Shown here piece by piece: positions 17,486 to 25,207 of a stretch of 45,862 nt of DNA; position 1 is the stretch's first letter, and every line of letters begins with the position of its first letter. Source of the DNA: Sphingomonas sp. CCH10-B3 (GTDB taxonomy: Bacteria > Pseudomonadota > Alphaproteobacteria > Sphingomonadales > Sphingomonadaceae); NCBI RefSeq assembly GCF_001556185.1, contig NZ_LSIJ01000095.1:1-45862 (forward strand). Direction: 5' to 3'. A program made the position numbers and the translations under genes. The notes under the pieces are model-generated. The model ran no database searches and had not been told where the DNA came from. It saw only the letters and a list, made by a program, of their open reading frames with translations.

Positions 17486-17589
17486 CTGTTGCGCTGGCGG
17501 TGATAAGCTGCTGAGCGCGTTCATCGCTTGACGGCAACCCCTGCGGCGCGCAGGAACGCGCGAATTTTAGCGAGATTGAAGAAGAGAAG

Positions 17590-19194
17590 ATGCAGACTGT
17601 CGAGACGTTGAACGAAGGCCTCAAGCGCGCCTACACCCTGAAGATCACCGCCAAAGATATCGAGGCGCGGGTCGATGCTGAACTGAAGCGCGTCGCGCCG
17701 CAAATTCGCATGCCCGGCTTCCGTCCCGGCAAGGTGCCCGCCAATCTGGTGCGCAAAATGCACGGCCCGGCGATGATGCAGGAAGCGCTCAACAGCTCGG
17801 TGCAGGACGGCATCCAGTCGCTGATCGCCGAACATGGCCTGCGCCCGGCGATGCAGCCGTCGATCGCGCTCGCGCCTGATTATGAGCTTGGCCAGGACGC
17901 CGAGCTGACCGTCGAGCTCGAAGTGCTGCCCGATGTGCCGACGCCGCAGATCGACGGGCTAAAGCTCGAACGCCTGACCGTGCCGGTCAGCGACGAGGCA
18001 GTCGACGCCCAGCTGATGCGCTTTGCCGAACAGCAGAAGCGCTATGACGACGCGCCTGAGGGGCATGCCGCGGCGACCGGCGATCTCGTCGTGATGGATT
18101 TCGCCGGCAAGGTCGCGGGTGTCGCTTTCGACGGCGGCACCGGCACCGACATGTCGGTCGAGCTCGGCTCGGGCCGCCTGATTCCCGGTTTTGAGGATCA
18201 GGTGATTGGCGCCGTCAAGGGCGAGGAGCGGCAGATTGCCGTGACTTTCCCCGCCGATTATCCCGAAAAGACGCTCGCAGGCAAGGACGCCACCTTTGAT
18301 CTGACGATCAAGGACGTCCGGATCGCCAAGGAAGCGACGGTCGATGAGGAACTCGCAACCTCGCTCGGGCTCGAAAGCCTCGAGCAGCTGCGCGGGCTGC
18401 TGAAGGGGCAGATCGAGCAAGAGCATAACGGCCTCACTCGCACGCACATGAAGCGCAAGCTGCTCGACCAGCTTGCCGCGGGCCATGATTTCCCGGTGCC
18501 GCCGTCGATGGTCGATGCCGAGTTCCAGCAGATCTGGCAGCAGCTCGAGCATGAAGCGACGCATGAGGCCGATCCGGCAGCGGCGCTCGCCGAAATGGAA
18601 ACCGAGCGCGACGATTACCGCAAGATCGCCGAACGTCGCGTGCGCCTGGGCCTGCTGCTGTCCGAAATCGGCCAGGCGAACGGCGTCGAAGTGACGGCTC
18701 AGGAAATGAACCGGCTGATCGCGCAGGCGGCGCAACAGTATAGCCCCGAAGAGCGCCAGCGCTTCATCCAATATGTTCAGCAGGAGCCGATGGCGGCTGC
18801 CCAGCTGCGCGCGCCGCTCTATGAGGACAAGGTCGTCGACTGGCTGTTCGGGCGCGCCGAAATCACCGATCGCGAAGTGTCGCGCGAGGAACTGGAAGCC
18901 GCGATCGAGAGCGAGGATGGCTTCGCGACCGGCACGCATGTGCATGATCACGACCATGATCATGACCACAAGCCCAAGAAGAAGGCGGCGAAGAAGTCGG
19001 CTGAACCCGCCGCTGATGACGCTGCTGACGCCGTGAGCGAGACGCCCGAGGACGCGCCGAAGCCCAAAAAGGCTGCGCCCAAAAAGGCGAAGGCTGCCGA
19101 ACCGGCGGTCGAAACGGCCGACGCGGCACCTGCGGAGGAAACGCCTGCCAAGAAGCCGGCAGCGCGCAAGAAGAAGGCAGCCGACGAAGCTTGA
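17590..19194 (+). CDS. tig: Trigger factor (peptidyl-prolyl isomerase chaperone) with an extended His/Lys-rich tail
   Basis: This 534-aa ribosome-associated chaperone binds nascent chains at the exit tunnel. The ribosome-binding segment MPGFRPGKVPANLV sits near residue 38-51. An FKBP-type PPIase domain follows (about 155-245, GDLVVMDFAGKV and LIPGFEDQVIG), then the helical C-terminal domain to about 445. Beyond that are the alternating H/D run HVHDHDHDHDH (450-460) and a 74-residue Lys/Ala/Glu/Pro tail. Usual length is about 430-450 aa, so the tail is extra. It starts the tig-clpP-clpX region, here split by a glycosyltransferase. Confidence 0.95.
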   Translation: MQTVETLNEGLKRAYTLKITAKDIEARVDAELKRVAPQIRMPGFRPGKVPANLVRKMHGPAMMQEALNSSVQDGIQSLIAEHGLRPAMQPSIALAPDYELGQDAELTVELEVLPDVPTPQIDGLKLERLTVPVSDEAVDAQLMRFAEQQKRYDDAPEGHAAATGDLVVMDFAGKVAGVAFDGGTGTDMSVELGSGRLIPGFEDQVIGAVKGEERQIAVTFPADYPEKTLAGKDATFDLTIKDVRIAKEATVDEELATSLGLESLEQLRGLLKGQIEQEHNGLTRTHMKRKLLDQLAAGHDFPVPPSMVDAEFQQIWQQLEHEATHEADPAAALAEMETERDDYRKIAERRVRLGLLLSEIGQANGVEVTAQEMNRLIAQAAQQYSPEERQRFIQYVQQEPMAAAQLRAPLYEDKVVDWLFGRAEITDREVSREELEAAIESEDGFATGTHVHDHDHDHDHKPKKKAAKKSAEPAADDAADAVSETPEDAPKPKKAAPKKAKAAEPAVETADAAPAEETPAKKPAARKKKAADEA

Positions 19195-19225
19195 ACAGGC
19201 ACGGGCGAGGATTAAGGGCTAGGCG

Positions 19226-20164
19226 ATGACTCCCCGCATTGCCGTCATCCTGCCTTGCTACAATGAGGAAGCCGCGATCGCACAGACGATCGCGGGCTTT
19301 CGTGCGGCGCTGCCGGCGGCCGTCATCCATGTCTATGACAATAACTCGCGCGACGGGACGATCGAGGTTGCGCGCGCCGCGGGGGCGGTCGTCCGGACCG
19401 AGCGGATGCAGGGCAAGGGCAATGTCGTGCGCCGGATGTTCGCCGATGTCGATGCCGACATCTATGTGATGGCCGACGGCGACGCGACCTATGATGCGTC
19501 GGCGGCGCCCACGATGGTCGCGCGGCTGGTCGACGAACAGCTCGACATGGTGGTTGGCACCCGTGTCCATGAAGCGGCGGAAGCCTATCGGCCTGGCCAT
19601 GTGCTCGGCAACCGGTTGATGACGGGGTTCCTGGCGCGACTGTTCGGGCGCAGCTTCACCGATATCTTTTCGGGCTACCGGGTGTTTTCGCGGCGGTTCG
19701 TGAAAAGCTTTCCGGTGCTGTCTGCCGGATTCGAGATCGAGACCGAAATCAGCGTCCACGCGCTCGAACTCAAGATGCCGGTGGGCGAGATCGAAACGCG
19801 CTATTTCGCGCGGCCCGAGGGATCGGCGTCGAAACTCAATACGTGGCGCGACGGCTGGCGCATCCTGCGCACGATCATTCGCCTCTACCGGATCGAGCGG
19901 CCATTGCTGTTCTTCGGCGTGGCCGGTGCCTTGCTGGCGGGGACCGGGCTGCTGCTGTCGATCGATCTGGCGATGACGTTCGTGCAGACCGGGCTGGTCC
20001 CGCGTCTGCCGACCGCCGTGCTGGTAACGGGGTTGATGATCCTCGCGGCGCTCAGCGTCTTTACCGGCCTGATCCTCGATACCGTCGTGCGCGGGCGGCA
20101 GGAAGTGCGCCGACTTGCCTATCTTGCGCTGCCCGCCCCCGGGGACTCGTCGCACGGGGCTTGA
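19226..20164 (+). CDS. Family 2 glycosyltransferase with C-terminal membrane segments
   Basis: This 312-aa GT-A fold enzyme has the nucleotide-binding start [12 protein letters not shown] (residues 7-18) and the metal-binding DXD in MADGDATYD near 92. A DPM1-like acceptor region ([15 protein letters not shown]) and two hydrophobic helices near 228-250 and 265-288 follow. It probably transfers a sugar to a lipid carrier or membrane acceptor; the sugar cannot be told from sequence. It sits 31 bp after trigger factor and 50 bp before clpP, an uncommon place for a glycosyltransferase. Confidence 0.85.
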   Translation: MTPRIAVILPCYNEEAAIAQTIAGFRAALPAAVIHVYDNNSRDGTIEVARAAGAVVRTERMQGKGNVVRRMFADVDADIYVMADGDATYDASAAPTMVARLVDEQLDMVVGTRVHEAAEAYRPGHVLGNRLMTGFLARLFGRSFTDIFSGYRVFSRRFVKSFPVLSAGFEIETEISVHALELKMPVGEIETRYFARPEGSASKLNTWRDGWRILRTIIRLYRIERPLLFFGVAGALLAGTGLLLSIDLAMTFVQTGLVPRLPTAVLVTGLMILAALSVFTGLILDTVVRGRQEVRRLAYLALPAPGDSSHGA

Positions 20165-20214
20165 ACTCGCGGCGGGCAAGCGCGATGTACGGCATTCAGA
20201 GCGAGGAACATCAG

Positions 20215-20877
20215 ATGCACAATCCGTTTGAAACCGGTGATTTTGCGGCGCCGATCCGCAGCGGGCTGATCCCCATGGTGGTCGAGCAGTCGAACCGTGG
20301 CGAGCGCAGCTTCGACATTTATTCGCGCCTGCTGCGTGAACGGATCATCTTCGTGACCGGGCAGGTCGAGGATCATATGGCCTCGGTGATCGTCGCGCAG
20401 CTGCTGTTCCTTGAATCGGAGAATCCGAAAAAGGACATCTTCATGTACATCAACTCGCCGGGCGGCGTCGTCACGGCGGGCATGGCGATCCATGACACCA
20501 TGGCCTATATCCGGCCCAAGGTCGGCACCGTGTGCATTGGCCAGGCGGCGTCGATGGGAAGCTTTCTGCTCGCAGCTGGCGAGCCGGGCATGCGAGTCGC
20601 GCTCACCAATGCGCGGATCATGGTCCATCAGCCATCGGGTGGCGCACAGGGCCAGGCGACCGATATCGAGATTCAGGCCAAGGAAATTCTGCGCATCCGG
20701 CACCGGATGAACGAGCTTTACGCCAAATACACTGGCCAGCCGCTCGATGTCATTGAAAACGCTATGGAACGTGACAAGTTCCTGTCGGCCGACGAAGCCA
20801 AGGTGTTCGGCCTGATCGATGAAGTGTTCGACAAGCGGCCAATGCCGGCCGAAGATTCGGGGTCGGCCGCTGCCTGA
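20215..20877 (+). CDS. clpP: ATP-dependent Clp protease proteolytic subunit ClpP
   Basis: This 220-aa serine protease has the catalytic triad Ser113 (GQAASMGSF), His138 (MVHQPSGG) and Asp187 ([11 protein letters not shown]). ClpP forms a double heptamer and degrades substrates unfolded by ClpX or ClpA. The start at 20215 is chosen because GAGGA lies 8 bp upstream; ATG 20185 would add ten residues and has no clear ribosome-binding site. clpX follows after 107 bp. Confidence 0.96.
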   Translation: MHNPFETGDFAAPIRSGLIPMVVEQSNRGERSFDIYSRLLRERIIFVTGQVEDHMASVIVAQLLFLESENPKKDIFMYINSPGGVVTAGMAIHDTMAYIRPKVGTVCIGQAASMGSFLLAAGEPGMRVALTNARIMVHQPSGGAQGQATDIEIQAKEILRIRHRMNELYAKYTGQPLDVIENAMERDKFLSADEAKVFGLIDEVFDKRPMPAEDSGSAAA

Positions 20878-20907
20878 ACGGGCGGCGCCTTCACTTGATT
20901 TTGGTGA

Positions 20908-20937
20908 TTGTCGGATGGAAGCAGGGCGGGCTACACT
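20908..20937 (+). promoter_or_regulatory. Candidate clpX promoter
   Basis: TTGTCG (20908-20913) and TACACT (20932-20937), spacing 18 bp, lie in the clpP-clpX gap and fit a weak housekeeping promoter. clpX may be transcribed both with clpP and alone. Confidence 0.3.
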
Positions 20938-20984
20938 AGCTCGCTCCACGAGCGCGCTCGTTTCAGCGCGAAGGACGGTTGTGA

Positions 20985-22250
20985 ATGACGAAGCTAAGCG
21001 GCGGCGATTCGAAGAGCACGCTCTATTGCTCTTTCTGCGGCAAGTCGCAGCACGAGGTGAGGAAGCTCATCGCCGGGCCGACGGTTTTCATCTGCGATGA
21101 ATGCGTCGAACTCTGCAACGATATCATCCGCGAGGAAACCAAGTCCGCGCTCGTCAGCAAGAAGGATGGCGGTGTTCCGACGCCGCAGGAAATCTGCGAT
21201 GTGCTCGATGATTATGTGATCGGCCAGAAGCGCGCCAAGCGCGTGCTGTCGGTGGCGGTGCACAACCACTACAAGCGGCTCAACCACGGCGCCAAGGGTG
21301 CCGATGTCGAGCTGGCGAAGTCGAACATCCTGCTCGTCGGCCCCACCGGTTGCGGCAAGACGCTGCTCGCGCAGACGCTCGCGCGCATCCTCGACGTGCC
21401 CTTCACCATGGCGGACGCCACGACGCTGACCGAAGCCGGTTACGTGGGCGAGGATGTCGAGAATATCATCCTGAAGCTGCTCCAGGCGTCCGACTATAAT
21501 GTCGAGCGCGCGCAGCGCGGCATCGTGTACATCGACGAAATCGACAAGATCAGCCGCAAGGCTGAGAATCCGTCGATCACGCGCGACGTGTCGGGCGAGG
21601 GCGTGCAGCAGGCGCTGCTGAAGCTGATGGAAGGCACAACTGCTTCGGTGCCGCCGCAGGGTGGGCGCAAGCATCCGCAGCAGGAGTTCCTGCAGGTCGA
21701 CACCACCAACATCCTGTTCATCTGCGGTGGTGCTTTCAGCGGCCTCGAAAAGATCATTGGCGACCGGTTGCAGGGCAAGTCGATCGGGTTCGGCGCGCAT
21801 GTCGCGTCGCCCGAAGAACGCCGCACCGGCGAGACGCTCAAGTCGGTCGAGCCCGAGGATCTGCTCAAGTTCGGCCTGATCCCCGAATTCGTCGGTCGCC
21901 TGCCGGTAATCGCGACGCTCGAGGACCTCGACGTGCCGGCGCTGGTCAAGATCCTGACCGAGCCGAAGAATGCGCTGGTGAAACAGTATCAGAAGCTGTT
22001 CGACATGGAGAGCGTTGGCCTCGGCTTCACCGACGATGCGCTGGTGACGGTCGCCAAAAAGGCAATCGACCGCAAGACCGGCGCGCGCGGCCTGCGTTCG
22101 ATCCTCGAAGGCATTTTGCTCGACACGATGTTCGACCTGCCCAGCATGGACGGCGTCGATGAGGTCGTCATCGACAAGGATGTTGCCGATGGCCGCAAGG
22201 ATCCGGTGCGCGTTTATGCCAATAAGGAAAAGGCGGGCGGCGCGGCCTGA
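20985..22250 (+). CDS. clpX: ATP-dependent Clp protease ATP-binding subunit ClpX
   Basis: This 421-aa AAA+ unfoldase has an N-terminal zinc-binding domain with C15, C18, C37 and C40 (CSFCGK ... CDEC) for adaptor and substrate recognition. It also has Walker A GPTGCGKT at 119-126, Walker [11 protein letters not shown], and the IGF loop (KSIGFGAHV) that docks on ClpP. In alphaproteobacteria ClpXP removes cell-cycle regulators such as CtrA, relevant to the DivL-like gene in this window. Complete and typical. Confidence 0.97.
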   Translation: MTKLSGGDSKSTLYCSFCGKSQHEVRKLIAGPTVFICDECVELCNDIIREETKSALVSKKDGGVPTPQEICDVLDDYVIGQKRAKRVLSVAVHNHYKRLNHGAKGADVELAKSNILLVGPTGCGKTLLAQTLARILDVPFTMADATTLTEAGYVGEDVENIILKLLQASDYNVERAQRGIVYIDEIDKISRKAENPSITRDVSGEGVQQALLKLMEGTTASVPPQGGRKHPQQEFLQVDTTNILFICGGAFSGLEKIIGDRLQGKSIGFGAHVASPEERRTGETLKSVEPEDLLKFGLIPEFVGRLPVIATLEDLDVPALVKILTEPKNALVKQYQKLFDMESVGLGFTDDALVTVAKKAIDRKTGARGLRSILEGILLDTMFDLPSMDGVDEVVIDKDVADGRKDPVRVYANKEKAGGAA

Positions 22251-22268
22251 GCAGGAGCGGGCACGCCG

Positions 22269-22718
22269 GTGATCCTGCGACCCGCTGCCTCGGACGATCT
22301 CGACGACGTGGCGCGAATCTGGCTCGAAGCTTGGCTTTCGACCGGGATCGTGCTGGCGAGCGCGCCGACTTATGAAGTTCTCCGTTCCAGAATCGCGGTC
22401 GAAATCGCGGGAGGATGGGTGGTGACCGTTGCGGACATTGGCGGAGCAGTGGTCGGGTTTGTCGCGATTGATCCGGATGTGCGGCAGCTAGAGCAGATTT
22501 TCGTTGATCCACGGCATCAGGGTGCCGGCGTCGGTGCTGCCTTGCTGGCGCATGCCCATGCGGCGATGCCCGACGGCTTCGGGCTGTGGACGCATGGCGA
22601 CAATCACCGTGCGGCCGATTTTTATGCGCGACGGGGCATGGCGCTGGTCGGCTCCGGCTTTCACCCACGCCAAGGCCATGCGATCCTGACATTCGCTATG
22701 CCTCCGGTCACCGCATGA
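22269..22718 (+). CDS. GNAT family N-acetyltransferase (first of a pair)
   Basis: This 149-aa GCN5-related acetyltransferase has an acetyl-CoA-binding core with LEQIFVDPRHQGAGVGAALLAHA near residue 77-98 (Q/R-x-x-G-x-G/A type) and a C-terminal HGDNHRAADFYARRGM beta-alpha unit. The start is GTG 22269, 18 bp after clpX. The substrate is unknown; small GNATs of this type often act on amino acids or antibiotics. It overlaps the next acetyltransferase gene by 4 bp (ATGA). Confidence 0.82.
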   Translation: MILRPAASDDLDDVARIWLEAWLSTGIVLASAPTYEVLRSRIAVEIAGGWVVTVADIGGAVVGFVAIDPDVRQLEQIFVDPRHQGAGVGAALLAHAHAAMPDGFGLWTHGDNHRAADFYARRGMALVGSGFHPRQGHAILTFAMPPVTA

Positions 22719-23296
22719 CCGTCCGGCTCGCCACCAATCGCGAGCGGCGGGTCGTTACCACAGCGCTTGCCCGCGCCTTTGCCGATGATCCGGCGCTGGC
22801 GTGGATTTTTCCCGATCCGACGTTGCGTGCGCGTCGGCTGCCGGGGCTGTTTGCCATGCTGTTCGATGAGGACGAGGCTCATGGCGTGCGGCTGATGACC
22901 CTCGGCGGCGAGGCAGTGACGCTGTGGCGCGCCCCCGGCCATGCCGAAACACCGCCGTCTACAATGCTACGATCGGTGCTGCCGATGCTGCTGACGTTCG
23001 GCTTGGCGCTTGGACGCGGGCTGGCGGTCTCCAAGGCAATCGAGGCGCATTTCCCCTCGCATCCCTTCTGGTATCTCCACATTGCCGGCTGCGATCCGGC
23101 GTACCAAGGCCAAGGGCTGGGCAAGGCCGCCGTCCAGGCCGGGATCGACAGGATGGGGGGCAGCGGCCTGCCGCTTTATCTGGAGACCGCGACCGAGCGG
23201 AACATCGGCTTCTATCAGGCGCTGGGATTCCGCGTAACCAACGAATGGCGGGTGGGCAGCGACGGCCCGGTGTTCTGGTCGATGCTTAACGGCTGA
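22715..23296 (+). CDS. GNAT family N-acetyltransferase (second of a pair)
   Basis: This 193-aa protein has acetyl-CoA-binding segment DPAYQGQGLGKAAVQAGI at about 129-146 and ETATERNIGFYQALGF after it. The N terminus ARAFADDPALAWIFPD is typical of a GNAT subfamily found beside antibiotic and natural-product genes, but no substrate can be assigned. The ATG at 22715 overlaps the upstream stop. Although adjacent, the two GNATs differ in length and sequence, so they are not a recent duplication. Confidence 0.82.
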   Translation: MTVRLATNRERRVVTTALARAFADDPALAWIFPDPTLRARRLPGLFAMLFDEDEAHGVRLMTLGGEAVTLWRAPGHAETPPSTMLRSVLPMLLTFGLALGRGLAVSKAIEAHFPSHPFWYLHIAGCDPAYQGQGLGKAAVQAGIDRMGGSGLPLYLETATERNIGFYQALGFRVTNEWRVGSDGPVFWSMLNG

Positions 23297-23304
23297 CGGC
23301 GTTC

Positions 23305-24045
23305 CTATTCGACCACCACGCATTCGAAGCTGCGCATGTCGTCGCCACTGTTGCCTTCTCGCCAGGCCGCCCGACTTGCAACGACTTCGCCATGCTGCGG
23401 ATTGACATAGACCAGCACGATACGCCGCGACGGCTGTGCGCGCTTCGCAGCTTCCATTCGATCGAGACACGCTTCGAGAATATCGGCGCCGAAGCTGTTG
23501 TAGAGATAGACGAACAGGTTGCCGTCGGGCGGCGGATAATCGGCGGCATTGCCCTGCCAGAACTGCGGCGCGAGCGTTGCGCCTCCGCGGGCGAGAAACT
23601 CGATTGCATTGCGCTCGGCTATTTCGGTCAACAGCGGCGAGTATTCGACGCCGACCGCCGTCACGAAGCCGCGCTGCGCGGCAAGCAGGACGACCCGGCC
23701 CTTGCCACAGCCCAGATCGACGAAGTGGAAGTCGACCGGGTCGATCCCGGCACAGGCGATGGTCAGGTCGAGCAGGTGTGCGCCGCTGGCTTGATAATGA
23801 TGGCTCGACCGGCGGAGCGCCGCCGGATAGTCGAGCGCGCTCATCGTCACTTCGCGGCTGGTATCGGTGCCCCATTGCCGATCGAATGCTGCATCAGCGC
23901 GGGCTGCAGCGCGCGCGGCGGGCGTTAACTGCCGCATCTTTTGCGCTGTGGTTTTCCAGATTGCGAAGACGATCTGCGCGGGTGAACGCCCCGCAAATGC
24001 ACGACGCGCTCGCGCCGACAGCGATGGGGAAACAGCTGAGGACAT
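23305..24045 (-). CDS. Class I SAM-dependent methyltransferase
   Basis: This 246-aa Rossmann-fold methyltransferase has motif I FVDLGCGKGRVVLLAAQRGF around residue 108-127, the acidic VGVEYSPLL of motif II, and LFVYLYNSFGADI as the catalytic-side strand. The acceptor is unknown. ATG 24045 is used; TTG 24081 and GTG 24057 would extend the N terminus and cannot be excluded because none has a strong ribosome-binding site. It is convergent with the GNAT pair. A CtrA-like site lies 53-67 bp upstream. Confidence 0.78.
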   Translation of the reverse strand: MSSAVSPSLSARARRAFAGRSPAQIVFAIWKTTAQKMRQLTPAARAAARADAAFDRQWGTDTSREVTMSALDYPAALRRSSHHYQASGAHLLDLTIACAGIDPVDFHFVDLGCGKGRVVLLAAQRGFVTAVGVEYSPLLTEIAERNAIEFLARGGATLAPQFWQGNAADYPPPDGNLFVYLYNSFGADILEACLDRMEAAKRAQPSRRIVLVYVNPQHGEVVASRAAWREGNSGDDMRSFECVVVE

Positions 24046-24097
24046 CGACGAGGTCACACCTTCACGCTTGGGATTTCCCAACCGTAACGAGTGCGCG

Positions 24098-24112
24098 TTG
24101 AACTAAGCTTAA
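24098..24112 (-). promoter_or_regulatory. CtrA-like site upstream of the methyltransferase
   Basis: On the minus strand the site reads TTAA-N7-TCAA, matching the CtrA consensus in 7 of 8 positions. It lies in the 83-bp gap between pyrF and the methyltransferase and contains the palindrome TAAGCTTA. Binding is inferred. Confidence 0.3.
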
Positions 24113-24128
24113 CGGGTTCGACAACGGT

Positions 24129-24803
24129 TCAAAGCGTCGCTTCGATCGCCCGTGCTGCAAGATCGGGGTCAGCCGCTTGCGTGATCGGCCGTCCGACAAC
24201 GATGATCGAGGCGCCCGCATCGATTGCGGCGCGCGGCGTCACGACGCGCTTCTGGTCACCGGCGGCGGCATCGGGAGGGCGCACCCCGGGGACAACGAAA
24301 AATCCCTTCGGCCACGCCGAGCGGACAGCAGCGACTTCCTTGCCCGAACAGACCACGCCGTCGATACCGGCTGCCATGGCGAGTTCGGCGAGCCGCATCA
24401 CTTGCGCGCGCGGATCGCCGGGGACGCCGACCGAGCGGAGATCGTCACCGTCGAGGCTGGTGAGCGTGGTCACCGCGACCACCTTGGTCCCCGACGCCGC
24501 GGCGGCTTTGGCGTCCTCGAGCATGGCGCGCCCGCCCGACGCATGGACGGTCAGGATGGCGGGCTCGATCGGGCGCAAGGCTTGTACGGCCTTGGCGACG
24601 GTGTTGGGAATGTCGTGTAGCTTGAGATCGAGAAAGATCGGCAGGCCCAATTCGGCCATTTCGCGCACGCCCGCCTGACCATTGGCGGCGAAGAATTCGA
24701 GCCCCAGCTTGAGCCCGCCGACGTGGTGACGAACCTTGGTCGCCAGCGCATAGGCTTGCGGCAGCGACGGCGTATCGAGGGCAACGAAGATGCGCGTGCT
24801 CAT
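24129..24803 (-). CDS. pyrF: Orotidine 5'-phosphate decarboxylase
   Basis: This 224-aa TIM-barrel enzyme of the last step of UMP synthesis has the catalytic array DLKLHDIPNT (D59, K61, D64) and the phosphate-binding VPGVRPP and GASIIVVGRPI loops. ATG 24803 is chosen because it makes a 4-bp ATGA overlap with the upstream LapA-like gene and fits family length; a longer frame up to 25166 is only the shadow of that gene. Confidence 0.96.
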   Translation of the reverse strand: MSTRIFVALDTPSLPQAYALATKVRHHVGGLKLGLEFFAANGQAGVREMAELGLPIFLDLKLHDIPNTVAKAVQALRPIEPAILTVHASGGRAMLEDAKAAAASGTKVVAVTTLTSLDGDDLRSVGVPGDPRAQVMRLAELAMAAGIDGVVCSGKEVAAVRSAWPKGFFVVPGVRPPDAAAGDQKRVVTPRAAIDAGASIIVVGRPITQAADPDLAARAIEATL

Positions 24804-25144
24804 GCCTCGCTCGGCGGTGTGGGGCTGGGGATCACGGCGACGGCCGCACTGTCCTCGATCACGATCGGCGGGGGGACTGCCGTCGCGCTCGCCATGCCGC
24901 GCAGATCGGCAACGGCGCGTTCGGCAGCGGCGAGACGGTGGCGCAACCGCCATTTGACCGCATGATGATAAAGCAGGGTGGGGAACAGCCCGGCAAGGAA
25001 AGTGACGATCAATAGCAACGGCAGGTTGATCTCGGCAATCAGCCCCGCCCACAAGTGGATCGGCACGCTTGTCCAGTTGCCGAGCGCGAACACCACGACC
25101 ACCACCGCCAGCAACGCCCAGAACAAGGTTTTCAAGAACTGCAT
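24800..25144 (-). CDS. LapA-domain (DUF1049) inner-membrane protein
   Basis: This 114-aa protein has two membrane helices (LFWALLAVVVVVFALGNW and LPLLLIVTFLAGLFPTLLYH) and a cytoplasmic basic helix with RLRHRLAAAERAV. The layout matches the LapA/YciS family linked to lipopolysaccharide assembly in enterobacteria. ATG 25144 has GGAG 9 bp upstream. It is co-transcribed with pyrF, a pairing I recall as common in alphaproteobacteria. Function here is inferred from family only. Confidence 0.8.
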   Translation of the reverse strand: MQFLKTLFWALLAVVVVVFALGNWTSVPIHLWAGLIAEINLPLLLIVTFLAGLFPTLLYHHAVKWRLRHRLAAAERAVADLRGMASATAVPPPIVIEDSAAVAVIPSPTPPSEA

Positions 25145-25207
25145 GCGCACAGGCTCCAGCGGTCACTCAGGCGATGGTTTAAGTCGCGTCGGCGCAATTT
25201 GCCAGCC

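Noticed and set aside
17100..17624. Minus-strand ORF with PSLxLGSRQAA repeats across the tRNA-Leu region
   Set aside because: It runs through a tRNA gene and its repeats are explained by the DNA tandem repeat.
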